DNA of 64,000 bases from Lewinellaceae bacterium (GCA_020636255.1 JACJYE010000001.1:124001-188000); one strand, 5' to 3'. Positions 42,866 through 51,032 are shown, counted from the first letter of the stretch. Notes: a model not told the origin generated them from the sequence alone. Numbers and translations are program-made.

Positions 42866-43453
42866 ATGAGCAAAATGAAAAAGGCCATTCTTTCCGCCGT
42901 CTTTCTCTCAGGTATTTTTACCGTAGCTACGGCCCAGACACAGCCCGGTGAGTCCGTTATCTCCGCCAACGCCGGATTCAGCCTGGTGGGGGCCCTGTTC
43001 AGCCTGGCCGATATTGACGCCGATGTGAAGTCCAGCGCACCGCCGGCCGTACAACTCAACTACGATTATGCGATCAACGAGCTGTTCAGCCTGGGCGGCG
43101 GGCTCTCCTATCAGCGCTTTAAGCTGGCCTATACCGATTATGGCGACGATATGGAGGATTTCGATGTGCAGCTTTCCCGTTTTAACGTGGCGCTAAGAGG
43201 GCTTTTCCATTACGGGGCGCAAGAGCAGGTAGATATGTATTCCGGCATCCGGCTGGGGCTGTCAAACTGGTCGGCCGATGTGGGCACCAGCAACCCCGAT
43301 TTCGAGCCCCCTAAGGGCAACGGCATCAGCGTTGCACCCCAGCTGATCCTCTTCGGCATCAGGGGCTACCTCACAGACGGCCTGGGCATCAACGCGGAAC
43401 TGGCCGTCGGCGGGCCGCATTTTTTCGCTATAGGGCTCAGCTACAGGATCTGA
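42866..43453 (+). CDS. Outer-membrane beta-barrel protein
   Basis: 195 residues. The second ATG (42875) gives a standard signal peptide (MKKAILSAVFLSGIFTVATAQ). The mature part alternates hydrophobic and polar residues in about eight strands and ends in an aromatic-rich strand (FFAIGLSYRI), as expected for an OmpA/OmpW-like barrel. Examples are LNYDYAINELFSLGGGLSYQRF and DMYSGIRLGLSNWS. Role is probably structural or small-molecule passage. Confidence 0.8.
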   Translation: MSKMKKAILSAVFLSGIFTVATAQTQPGESVISANAGFSLVGALFSLADIDADVKSSAPPAVQLNYDYAINELFSLGGGLSYQRFKLAYTDYGDDMEDFDVQLSRFNVALRGLFHYGAQEQVDMYSGIRLGLSNWSADVGTSNPDFEPPKGNGISVAPQLILFGIRGYLTDGLGINAELAVGGPHFFAIGLSYRI

Positions 43454-43480
43454 GGAATGCGCAATAAAAATGTATTATAC

Positions 43481-43511
43481 TTTGGTTTAATATAATTAAT
43501 TGTTATTTTTG
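43481..43511 (+). promoter_or_regulatory. Orphan promoter
   Basis: TTTG (43481-43484), a 19-bp spacer and TATTTTTG (43504-43511) give a full match to the Bacteroidota consensus. No recognised gene follows on the plus strand. Confidence 0.55.
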
Positions 43512-43659
43512 TGAAAGATTACTGCTGTTACAACCCTTACGAAGCGAACCCGCTTCCGTTATTCCACAAATTATGCACAAAACAGCCGGCCTTTGGCTGC
43601 CGGTTGGGCAAGCCCTTTTATTGAAGGGCCCTCAGAGCTTGTTTTGCCGTATCTATTTC

Positions 43660-43827
43660 TTAGAGCTTGTTTGGAGGCCGCTTTTGATAGCGAAAAGCGT
43701 CAATTTTTTGGTGAGACAAGGCGTCTTTTTGAAGAGCGTACCCAAAGGTACGGTCAAAAAAAGCAACGCAGTATCACCAAAAAAGTGGCCTTTGCAGCTC
43801 AAAGGGTGGCCTCCAAACAAGCTCTAA
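43660..43827. repeat. Complete dispersed element with 20-bp perfect terminal inverted repeats
   Basis: TTAGAGCTTGTTTGGAGGCC at 43660-43679 and its exact complement at 43808-43827 enclose 128 bp that contain further inverted stretches (GCGTACC/GGTACG). The subterminal part TTGATAGCGAAAAG and the other subterminal part AAAAAAGTGGCCTTTGCAGCTCAAAGGGT recur in the shorter element at 59146-59218. No ORF of its own. MITE-like or REP-like. Confidence 0.85.
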
Positions 43828-43895
43828 GTGCGGTGAAGCCTGCTGTTTCAGCAATAGCCCAATCCACAATTACATATATATTTTATGTATTGAAA

Positions 43896-43931
43896 GCCGG
43901 GCAATCGATCAGATTGCCCGGCTCTGTTTTT
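43896..43931 (+). terminator. Intrinsic terminator
   Basis: GCCGGGCAATC and GATTGCCCGGC (11-bp perfect stem, 5-nt loop) followed by TCTGTTTTT. The T-run suits the plus strand. On the minus strand it directly follows the histidine kinase stop and may serve that gene too, with a weaker T-run. Confidence 0.85.
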
Positions 43932-45831
43932 ATTCGGCAGCAGGAAATTCGAGGGTAAAGGTTGCCCCATGCCCCATCTCGCTGGCCACGGTGATCTGCC
44001 CTCCCATGGCCTGAGCGAAAAGCCTGGAAAGATAGAGCCCTTCTCCCCTTGAGGGCTCTCCGCCAGTCGGCCTGGCCCCCAGCGGCTGCCCTTTCTGAAA
44101 GAGGTGAGCCTGCTCTTCGGCGGAAAGCCCCGGCCCTTCATCGGTTACGCGTATGTACTGTCTGTTTCGCGCTCTTTCCAGTTTTATGGTTACCTGGCCT
44201 CCGATAGGAGAATACTTAATGGCATTAGACAGGAGGTTATCGATGATATGGCGGGCCAGCACGGCATCGGCGGAGATGTACTGTTTATTATCCGGCATAT
44301 CCGTATGCAGGCCTATAGATTTGCTGCGGGCAAGGGCCTGGAACTCCCTGACGGCATCCATCAGGGCCTGATTGAGGCTGATAGCCTCTAAATGGATATA
44401 CCCTTTTTCCATCGATTTATTCTCAACTTCCATGATCTTCAGGCTGGCCGCGTCAATATTTCTGGTGGCCAGTTCTATCTCCGACAGGATCTGATGGCGT
44501 TCTTCATCGCTAAGGGTTTGGTGCATGGCCAGTGCATGGGTATTGAGTTGGATGAGCGACAGTGGTGTGCGGATATCATGGGCGATGAGGCTTACCATGT
44601 GTTTCTTTTCATTCATCAGGGCAACCAGCCTGGCGTTGACGCTCAGTATTTCCTGGTTCAGGCCTTCGAGTTCCGTTTTTTGCCGCCGCAGGTGGCGAAT
44701 GAGGAAAAAGGCCAGTATGGTCATGCCGAGCAGCAGAGCAGAAAGCGCCAGAAGCAGGGTTTTCTGGAAATTGATATCCGCATATTGCTGGCGCAGCAAT
44801 TCGTATTCCCGGGCTTTCTGCTGCGTCTGGTAGCTGACGGTCAGCTCCTGCAGCTTTTTGGCCTTCTCTTCATTGAGCACGCGCTCTTTCAAACCCGAGT
44901 AGGCCTTGAAATAAAACAAAGCGCTATCGTACTGCCTTCTGGCTTCAAAGATCTCATACAAGGCCAGGCGGGCATTTACGCGATCGGGCAGATGCCCTTT
45001 CTGATCGGACAATTCCAGGCCCTGCCGGGCAAAAAACAGGGCCTGGCCGGCTTGCGATAATTGCTGATAAGCCCTGGCGATGTTCGGAAACAGCTCGATG
45101 ATCAGAGCCGTATCCTGGCTGGCAGCTGCAAACCGGAGCGCCCGCTGCAAAGTGGCCAGCGACTTGCGGGGGTTACCTGCTTCCCGGTAGCTGTTGCCGG
45201 TGGTGAGTAGCGCATTATTCCTCTTTTTGGTTTCGCCGAGCTCCTCATATATGTCTATGGCTTGTTGCAGGTACACCAGCGACGAGTCGTATTGCTTCTG
45301 CACCTGGTGAATGAGGGCGAGCGACTGGTAGGAGTCGGCCAGCGTGAGCTGCTCGCCAAGCGCTTTCAGCTCACGGATATTGGAATAAACGTAAGGCAAT
45401 GCAAGCTCCGCATCTCTCAGTTGCCAGTAAACCCCTGTAATGTTGATCCGTGCCTTGATCTGTTTGAGCTTCCAGTCGGTACTACTGGACTGGCTGGCGA
45501 TCTCGAGCGCGTGGATAAAAAAGCCGAGGGCCTGTTCCAGGTCCTCCCCTTTAATGGCCTGGCCTACACCGGCCGACATATTCCCCCAATACCGGTATTC
45601 CATTGAGCCGATATCTTCGGCAAGCTGTATCAGTTGTTCACCGTACCGGATCGCTTCGTCAGGGGCGTTCTCCCGGTGCAGTACGCTCAGCGCGTATAAT
45701 GCTTTAGCCCGCTCGACACTTCTGGGCGGGCTGTTGTTCAACATTTCCAGCAGGCTATCCCTCGCAGCTGTTGATGCACACAGCACTCCGGCGGCCAGGA
45801 CAAAAGCCAGGCACAGGAAGAGTCGTTGCAT
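43930..45831 (-). CDS. TPR-sensor histidine kinase
   Basis: 633 residues from the ATG at 45831, which gives a signal peptide directly (MQRLFLCLAFVLAAGVLCAS); an ATG at 45849 is also open. The periplasmic part (to about residue 350) consists of TPR repeats (SYQSLALIHQVQKQYDSSLVYLQQAIDIYEELGETKK). A membrane helix (LLLALSALLLGMTILAFFLI) and a coiled coil lead to the kinase: H-box HDIRTPLSLIQLNTHAL, N-box NLLSNAIKYSP, G1 DEGPGLS, G2 GEGLYLSRL. It pairs with the response regulator 96 bp upstream. Confidence 0.93.
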   Translation of the reverse strand: MQRLFLCLAFVLAAGVLCASTAARDSLLEMLNNSPPRSVERAKALYALSVLHRENAPDEAIRYGEQLIQLAEDIGSMEYRYWGNMSAGVGQAIKGEDLEQALGFFIHALEIASQSSSTDWKLKQIKARINITGVYWQLRDAELALPYVYSNIRELKALGEQLTLADSYQSLALIHQVQKQYDSSLVYLQQAIDIYEELGETKKRNNALLTTGNSYREAGNPRKSLATLQRALRFAAASQDTALIIELFPNIARAYQQLSQAGQALFFARQGLELSDQKGHLPDRVNARLALYEIFEARRQYDSALFYFKAYSGLKERVLNEEKAKKLQELTVSYQTQQKAREYELLRQQYADINFQKTLLLALSALLLGMTILAFFLIRHLRRQKTELEGLNQEILSVNARLVALMNEKKHMVSLIAHDIRTPLSLIQLNTHALAMHQTLSDEERHQILSEIELATRNIDAASLKIMEVENKSMEKGYIHLEAISLNQALMDAVREFQALARSKSIGLHTDMPDNKQYISADAVLARHIIDNLLSNAIKYSPIGGQVTIKLERARNRQYIRVTDEGPGLSAEEQAHLFQKGQPLGARPTGGEPSRGEGLYLSRLFAQAMGGQITVASEMGHGATFTLEFPAAE

Positions 45832-45927
45832 TGTACGCGCGGGGATCATGCAATCGCTTTAATTGAGGTAAGTAACAGTGAAAAAAATAAGTTCGACGAT
45901 TATGCGATGTGGCTTGACTTCCAGTTT

Positions 45928-46617
45928 TCAAAAGTAAGGTTTCATTTTTCTGCTCAGCTGTATCTTGTTGCTGACGCCAAATTTCTTGTAAAGCGACTTA
46001 ACATAGTGCCTGACCGTGTTAAGAGATACCGACAATTCGGATGCAATATCCTGATAGCTCTGGCCTTCTATCAGTCTCCAGGCAACTTCTTTTTCCCGGC
46101 GGCTGAGTTTGGCATCCTCTTTTATGGGAATTGCCGGGCCGGGAGCAGCATAGCTGGCAACCGTATCTTCCGATTGCCTTTGGCTATTGGCCTGCCGGTT
46201 GAAAAACGGGACCATGTGAGCAGCCGCTTCAGGGGCGAGGTATGCTCCTCCGGAGCAGATCGTTTCGATGGCTTCCACAAGCTTATCAAGGCCTGAACCC
46301 TTCAGGTAGAACCCGTTGACACCTTTCTGGAGTGCCCGCAAGATGTAATCCGGGTGGCTGTGCCCGGTGATAACCAGTATCTTCACCGCGGGCAGCAGCT
46401 TGCGCACTTTTTCCAAATGGTCGATCGTATTGATGGAGGAGGATAACTCTATGTCGGCAAGAAGGAGGTCGACCTGAGGTTTTTCCGGTAATGTTTCAAA
46501 AAACTGGCCCAGCGATTCTGCTGTTAGTACGCACTGCATTCCCTTCTGGCCACTGAGAAACAGCGCCATCCTTTTCAACAATAGCTTATCGTCTTCAATT
46601 AGTGCGATCCGCGTCAT
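45928..46617 (-). CDS. NarL/LuxR-type response regulator
   Basis: 229 residues. Receiver domain: acidic pair IALIEDD, phosphorylated Asp in DLLLADIELSSS (about residue 55), Thr in LVITGHSH and Lys in FYLKGSG. After a linker of about 40 residues comes a LuxR-type HTH (LSRREKEVAWRLIEGQSYQDIASELSVSLNTVRHYVKSLYKKFGV). It comes before the TPR kinase on the same strand and should be its partner. Confidence 0.94.
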   Translation of the reverse strand: MTRIALIEDDKLLLKRMALFLSGQKGMQCVLTAESLGQFFETLPEKPQVDLLLADIELSSSINTIDHLEKVRKLLPAVKILVITGHSHPDYILRALQKGVNGFYLKGSGLDKLVEAIETICSGGAYLAPEAAAHMVPFFNRQANSQRQSEDTVASYAAPGPAIPIKEDAKLSRREKEVAWRLIEGQSYQDIASELSVSLNTVRHYVKSLYKKFGVSNKIQLSRKMKPYF

Positions 46618-47014
46618 ATCCTTTGCCTGATTAGCCCTTGTCCGTATAAATGTATCACATTTTCATGTAATAATGTAGTAATAGTGCCCAAATTGCACAT
46701 GTTTTTTACACAAAAATGCAATTGCCCCATATAAAAATTAGCCGTTATTTTGTTGCACGAACCTGGGGGTACCGGCAATCAGGTTTTTTCAGGTTCTGTT
46801 GATTCCCCTTTAAATTTTATTAGGCTCTAAGCCAAACAAAGCACAATAAACTACAAGATACCATTTAAGTGTTGGGAGAATTGCAGCCTCTCGGGTTATG
46901 AAAGCACCGAGAGGTTTTTTTTTGCCCTTAACACATCTTAACATTTTATTTTTCGGGTATCGGCCACATGGGTCGTTTTGGTGTTGGATTTGTTCACAAT
47001 AAACCCGAATCGAT
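46618..47014. other. Gap with a terminator-ended leader or small RNA
   Basis: 397 bp between divergent genes. A possible plus-strand promoter (TTG near 46725, TATTTTG at 46746-46752) is followed by alternative hairpins built on GAACCTG/CAGGTTC and AACCTG/CAGGTT (46760-46800) and by the terminator at 46887-46923, which lies 92 bp before the lipoprotein ATG. It could be an attenuated leader of the lipoprotein gene or a separate small RNA of about 165 nt. Confidence 0.4.
46887..46923 (+). terminator. Intrinsic terminator upstream of a gene
   Basis: CCTCTCGG and CCGAGAGG with a 12-nt loop, followed by nine Ts, on the plus strand. No plus-strand gene lies upstream for 3.4 kb. Confidence 0.85.
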
Positions 47015-47692
47015 ATGAAAAAGTTACGTTTCCTGGCTGCCCTGGCACTAGGGCTTTCTCTGTTCAGCTGCAACCGCGAATTGTCCAGCTCCGTCAACCA
47101 GGACAGGATATTCACGGTGTACGAGCTGTTTTACAACGCCAATGAAGACAAGACCTACGCCCGTGCCACCTTTCACTTCAGTAATGAACTCGGCACCAAG
47201 CTCGAACTCGCCGATCCCAGTAAAGTGACTTTCGACGGCGACCCGCTGACGTTCAACGCGGTTTTTGCCTATTACGAAAGGGAATACGCCGGTTTTGTGC
47301 AAAGCGGCTCTTTCGAATGGGTGGACACAGAAGGCAACCCGTTCAGCAACACGATCGAGATACACGACATTGGTTATGGAGCTGGCATCGACACCATCGG
47401 CCGGAGCAGCAGTTATGAACTGGCCTGGAGCGGGGCGGCCCTCGCAGCCAACGAGATCGTCACGGTCACCATCAACGGAGAGAATGAACAGGATGCTCAG
47501 GTATTTGCTACGTCCAACATCGGCGCCAACAGTATCATCCTGGCCAAAGACAAGCTGGAAAAAATAGGCCACGGCCCGGGAACGGTTTATATGGACCGCA
47601 GCTACATCCCCACCATCGCAGATGCACCCAGCGCCGGCGGCCGCCTTACCGGCCGGTACCGCCCCGAGAACCTGGACGTATTTATGGACTAA
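47015..47692 (+). CDS. Lipoprotein of unknown function
   Basis: 225 residues. Lipoprotein signal peptide MKKLRFLAALALGLSLFSC with lipobox LFSC (Cys 19). The body looks all-beta, with FTVYELFYNANEDKTYARATFHFSNELGTKLEL and ITVTINGENEQ-like strands. Sequence such as LAKDKLEKIGHGPGTVYMDRSYIP is unfamiliar. Probably exposed on the outer membrane. Expression may be controlled by the terminator in its leader. Confidence 0.72.
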   Translation: MKKLRFLAALALGLSLFSCNRELSSSVNQDRIFTVYELFYNANEDKTYARATFHFSNELGTKLELADPSKVTFDGDPLTFNAVFAYYEREYAGFVQSGSFEWVDTEGNPFSNTIEIHDIGYGAGIDTIGRSSSYELAWSGAALAANEIVTVTINGENEQDAQVFATSNIGANSIILAKDKLEKIGHGPGTVYMDRSYIPTIADAPSAGGRLTGRYRPENLDVFMD

Positions 47693-47729
47693 GTACTTAC
47701 TTTCCGGGAGGCTATCCTCATAATCCGGC

Positions 47730-48713
47730 TCATTCCAGAATCCCCAGATGCAGTATCCTGCCGCCGGTCTGGTTTATCGGGCTGACGCTTTTTCCTATTA
47801 CGACGCCGTCTTCGGAGGCCCTGTATTCGCGTATCGGGTCGCCGAAGATGTTGCGTAGAATACCCACGGGTTCATCTTTTTTTACAAAATCGGCTACGGC
47901 GGGTTGCACGGTGAGTATGCCTCCGGTATCTGTGTACAGCCAGTACGAATCTTTGCAGAGCACGGGAGCTTTGTCGGGAGCTTCCACCCGGCCTTCCGTC
48001 ATGCCGAGGTAATGCAGCAGGTTGTGTATCCCTGTGAGCCCTGACCGGATCAGGCCTTTCTGGAAAGTATTGGGGTTGCCGACTTCCAGCGTGATGGCAT
48101 GGATGCCCAGGGCATCGGCGGCGCCCCGGAGGGTGCCGTCGGAAGGCGGGTTGTGCACGATGATCTGAGCGTTCTGGAGCAAGGCCATCTTCCTGGTGAC
48201 GGGGTCCTTCATGTCCGCGCGGATGTAATAGGAATTGATACGCCCAAAGCTGGCCGTATGCAGGTCGATGAGGTAGTTGAATTCCTTGACGATCCAGTTC
48301 ATTACCCGGTAGGCGTACACCTGGCTTACGTTGCCGTTGGGTTTACCGGGCATGATGTGGTTGAGGTCGGTGCCGTCGATAAAGCGCCGGCGCTTGCGCA
48401 GCAGGGAAGGGATGTTGACGACCGGCACGCCGACGATAGTCCCCTTTAACTCCTGGATGTTGATCTCCCGGAAAAGGCGTTGAACAACGGGGATACCATT
48501 GAGCTCATTGCCGTGTACGGCTGCCGTAAGCCCGACCACCGGCCCTTCCTCCACCCCTTTGGCAACCAGAATAGGCAGGAAAACGGGAAGGCCCATGCCA
48601 TCAGTGACCAGATGCATCAGAAACCGCTTCATCTGCCCGGAAGGAATATCGGCAACAGACAATTCCCGAATTACGGGAGCATCCAACTGTAATAGAGAGG
48701 CCACACTATCCAT
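47730..48713 (-). CDS. AstE/AspA-type (M14) zinc deacylase
   Basis: 327 residues, succinylglutamate desuccinylase/aspartoacylase family. Zinc ligands and catalytic parts are visible: TAAVHGNELNG (His and Glu near residue 67), DGTDLNH (the family D-x-N pattern), LIDLHTASFG (third ligand His near 150) and AITLEVGNP (catalytic Glu). A C-terminal barrel-like domain follows (GGILTVQPAVADFVKKDEPVG). Members remove acyl groups from amino acids or peptides. Relatives often sit beside RimK-like ligases, but none is here. The SET-domain gene lies upstream. Confidence 0.88.
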   Translation of the reverse strand: MDSVASLLQLDAPVIRELSVADIPSGQMKRFLMHLVTDGMGLPVFLPILVAKGVEEGPVVGLTAAVHGNELNGIPVVQRLFREINIQELKGTIVGVPVVNIPSLLRKRRRFIDGTDLNHIMPGKPNGNVSQVYAYRVMNWIVKEFNYLIDLHTASFGRINSYYIRADMKDPVTRKMALLQNAQIIVHNPPSDGTLRGAADALGIHAITLEVGNPNTFQKGLIRSGLTGIHNLLHYLGMTEGRVEAPDKAPVLCKDSYWLYTDTGGILTVQPAVADFVKKDEPVGILRNIFGDPIREYRASEDGVVIGKSVSPINQTGGRILHLGILE

Positions 48714-48801
48714 AGTAAAACCCTGTGTTTATTTCGGCCGCAACCCCTGACGGCAGGCAAATATAGTGAAAACCGCCGGCAAACAGGGGCTACCGTAGTG
48801 C

Positions 48802-49422
48802 TTACCGGGCCTTTCCTACCCCATTGAGCATAGGTTGGGGCTGGAATTTCAGTGCATAGACCGACTTGTACTTGCCGGGGTCATCCAGAAACGCCCGGAC
48901 TTCGGCCTGCGTCGAGAGGTCAAGCAAGGGGAACAAAGGCTGTTCTACGCCCGAAAAGAAGGCCAGCGCCGCTTTTAGTTGTTCATCCCACTTCGGGTAA
49001 TAGCGGTCGAAATCGTCGGGCTGTACTTTCAGCCGGCAGTTCTCATGCTTACAGAACAGGCCCATTTCCTCGGGGATATTAAAAATACCATACTCGTCAG
49101 TGATCTCTTCGCCGGGATGGATATCGCGAATGGCCATCTCAAAGCCATAACCAGTGCTCATCGTGTTGCAGTTGCAGCAATGGTTGACGTATTTGGCAAA
49201 ATCCCAGCTAATGATGCGCACGCCCCGCTCGTCGATGTAAGAATACTTCTCGATGACTTCCTGCATCTCGGGGCTGTAAGCCTGGTAGGCTTCGGGAAAG
49301 ACCTCCAGTTCGAGGCTGTCTTTCACATACGTGATAGTCCCCCGGGGGATGAATTGTGTGGCAAAAACGCCGTAACCCATATCTTCATTGATGAACTGAA
49401 TGCGGGTGTGGGGATGGATCAT
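48802..49422 (-). CDS. SET-domain methyltransferase-like protein
   Basis: 206 residues. SET motifs: INEDMGYGVFATQFIPRGTIT at the start, YVNHCCNCNT (the NHSCxxN pattern in variant form) near residue 80, and HPGEEITDEYGIF with the catalytic Tyr near 110, followed by the post-SET-like CKHENCRLKV. SET enzymes methylate lysines of proteins; bacterial ones often came from eukaryotes. Target unknown. It lies between the oxygenase and deacylase genes, with gaps of about 90 bp on each side. Confidence 0.87.
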   Translation of the reverse strand: MIHPHTRIQFINEDMGYGVFATQFIPRGTITYVKDSLELEVFPEAYQAYSPEMQEVIEKYSYIDERGVRIISWDFAKYVNHCCNCNTMSTGYGFEMAIRDIHPGEEITDEYGIFNIPEEMGLFCKHENCRLKVQPDDFDRYYPKWDEQLKAALAFFSGVEQPLFPLLDLSTQAEVRAFLDDPGKYKSVYALKFQPQPMLNGVGKAR

Positions 49423-49515
49423 GTGATTGAATTAAGACATTTAGGAAATAACATACTAGCCCGGGAAAAACAACCCCCTCGCCAGGGCCCGGCCCGTAGC
49501 AAGGGGGGGTATCGG

Positions 49516-50157
49516 CTAAAAAAGAGCAAGCTCATCCTTTAGCCAGCCTGTTAAACTGTATCGTTCTCGTCGCGCAGGCAGTACTTCATGCTCGATCGTG
49601 TGGCTGTTAAAACAGGCCAGCCGCCCTGCAATGGGCTCCACATCGAGGGCCGCCTCGCTGCCGTTTTCCTGAGGCAGATACAGGCGCAGCTGTCCACCGT
49701 CACTGCTTTGCCAACCGGTGTTGAGATAAAAAACGACGGAGAGCTTTCTGGCGCGGTGGTGCTTAAAGGCATCGAGGTGGCGTTTGTAAAAGGCCCCCTC
49801 CGGGTATACGGCCAGGTGGAGCTCCATATCGCGCAGCCCCAGGTAATAGCTGCGGTTGAAGTGCTGGATCAGCTCGGCCAGTTTCCCGAAAAAAGAGCGG
49901 AACGCCTCCGGCGGCGCCGTATGGTCGAGCCATTGTATATGGTCGCGCCGGACCTCCTGGTTGACCCGATGATCGCTGCCTTTGCCTATACCGGCCCGGC
50001 TGAACTGCCCCTGCCGGAAAAGCGCGGATGCCTCTTCCTGCATTTTCAGGACTTCCGCAGCGGGCAGGAAACCATCGGTTACGGCATAACCATTTGTGGC
50101 TACGGCTTCGGCTATGGCCGCTATAACCGCCTCGCCTGATTGAACAAGTACTTCCAT
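49516..50157 (-). CDS. 2-oxoglutarate/Fe(II)-dependent oxygenase
   Basis: 213 residues, prolyl 4-hydroxylase-like. The iron facial triad is in FYKRHLDAF (His-x-Asp near residue 125) and HTIEHEVLPARRERYSLTGWL (distal His near 190, with the Arg that holds 2-oxoglutarate). It probably hydroxylates a protein or small molecule. The start (QSGEAVIAAIAEAVATNGYAVTDGFLP) is typical of the family. The next gene on the strand is the SET protein, so two protein-modifying enzymes may act together. Confidence 0.9.
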   Translation of the reverse strand: MEVLVQSGEAVIAAIAEAVATNGYAVTDGFLPAAEVLKMQEEASALFRQGQFSRAGIGKGSDHRVNQEVRRDHIQWLDHTAPPEAFRSFFGKLAELIQHFNRSYYLGLRDMELHLAVYPEGAFYKRHLDAFKHHRARKLSVVFYLNTGWQSSDGGQLRLYLPQENGSEAALDVEPIAGRLACFNSHTIEHEVLPARRERYSLTGWLKDELALF

Positions 50158-50325
50158 CTATTGCAAAACTTACTGGGACAAACCCAATGGATTCAAATTA
50201 TTTTTGCAAAAGAGAGATAGAAATCTGAAGGAAATTTGAAGATATCGGCCCCTCGGGCAGATTGTCCCCGGGATGCCCAAAACCAGAAGTTTCGCTTTCC
50301 CTGATAATTGTCGGAGAAGGTGTTA

Positions 50326-50333
50326 TATTTTTG
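50326..50333 (+). promoter_or_regulatory. -7 box touching the response-regulator start
   Basis: TATTTTTG ends 4 bp before the ATG at 50338, so the transcript would have almost no leader. TTG at 50308-50310 is somewhat too close (15 bp) for the ideal upstream box. Confidence 0.4.
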
Positions 50334-50337
50334 CAAT

Positions 50338-51015
50338 ATGAAGGTTTTGATAGTCGAAGACGAAGCTGGGTTGCTGGAACTGATCGTCAGGTATCTGAAG
50401 CGGGAAGGTTATGTGTGTGAAACAGCGGCCAACTACCCCGAAGGCTACCGCAAGGCCAACAATTTCGAATACGACTGCGCTGTGGTCGACCTCAACCTAC
50501 CTGGCGGCGACGGCCTTAAACTCGTGCGGATGCTGCGCCAGGAAAACACGCAGACCGGCATTATCATCATCTCAGCCCGCGATTCGGTGGAAGAGCGGGT
50601 GCGGGGCCTGGAAGAAGGGGGTGACGACTATCTGGTCAAGCCTTTTCACCTTTCCGAACTGAACGCCCGCATCAAGGCCGTCAGGCGGCGCAAAACGGGA
50701 GAGTTCAGCAAGGCTATGGCCTTTGGCGGCCTGGTCATCAAGCTCGATGAGCGCACCGTAAGCGCTGACGGCGAACTGCTGAAGCTGACCAAAAAGGAGT
50801 TCGAGATCCTCGTTTACCTGGCCCGCAACAAGAACAGGGTCGTGACCAAAGACAGCATCGCCGAACACCTGTGGGGTGACTACATGGACGAGGCCGCGTC
50901 TTTTGATTTCATTTACGCGCACGTAAAGAACCTTCGGAAGAAGCTGGCCACGCACGGCTACGGCGATTTTTTGAAAACGATATACGGCATCGGCTATAAG
51001 TTTGAGGTTGGGTAA
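50338..51015 (+). CDS. OmpR/PhoB-type response regulator
   Basis: 225 residues from the ATG at 50338 (MKVLIVEDEAGLLELIVRYL); a frame open to 50308 is less likely. Receiver motifs: VEDE, Asp 51 region in CAVVDLNLPGGDG, IIISARDS and DYLVKPFH. The C-terminal winged helix is ILVYLARNKNRVVTKDSIAEHLWGD to NLRKKLATHGYGDFLKTIYGIGYKFEV. It is paired with the kinase starting 39 bp downstream. The stop TAA is followed at once by the dispersed-repeat end. Confidence 0.95.
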   Translation: MKVLIVEDEAGLLELIVRYLKREGYVCETAANYPEGYRKANNFEYDCAVVDLNLPGGDGLKLVRMLRQENTQTGIIIISARDSVEERVRGLEEGGDDYLVKPFHLSELNARIKAVRRRKTGEFSKAMAFGGLVIKLDERTVSADGELLKLTKKEFEILVYLARNKNRVVTKDSIAEHLWGDYMDEAASFDFIYAHVKNLRKKLATHGYGDFLKTIYGIGYKFEVG

Positions 51016-51032
51016 GAGCTTGTTTGGAGGCC
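51014..51032 (+). repeat. Dispersed repeat end directly behind a stop codon
   Basis: AAGAGCTTGTTTGGAGGCC overlaps the TAA of the response-regulator gene and is identical to the end of the complete element from GAGCTTG onward. A GGCCGGAT direct repeat follows (51029-51036 and 51049-51056), so the kinase ATG lies just behind repeat-derived sequence. Confidence 0.7.

Larger units (their letters stand above)
43454..43929. other. Gene-free region with promoter, repeat element and terminator
   Basis: 476 bp between the barrel gene and the convergent histidine kinase. In order: an orphan promoter (43481-43511), a GC-rich hairpin cluster (about 43585-43630), the complete inverted-repeat element (43660-43827) and a plus-strand terminator (43896-43931). 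An 84-codon frame (43573-43827) crosses the element and is not convincing. Confidence 0.6.
43518..43931 (+). ncRNA. Candidate non-coding transcript containing the repeat element
   Basis: Runs from the promoter at 43481-43511 to the terminator at 43896-43931, about 410 nt. It includes hairpins such as CAGCC/GGCTG and CCCTT/AAGGG near 43588-43630, and the 168-bp element, whose 20-bp ends would pair in the RNA. No expression evidence; the call rests on signals alone. Confidence 0.3.

Noticed and set aside
43573..43827. 84-codon frame in front of the histidine kinase
   Set aside because: Half of it is the inverted-repeat element, which recurs elsewhere in other frames. Composition is not protein-like.
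46810..47115. 101-codon minus-strand frame
   Set aside because: It runs through a terminator and into the lipoprotein gene on the other strand, so it is not a gene.
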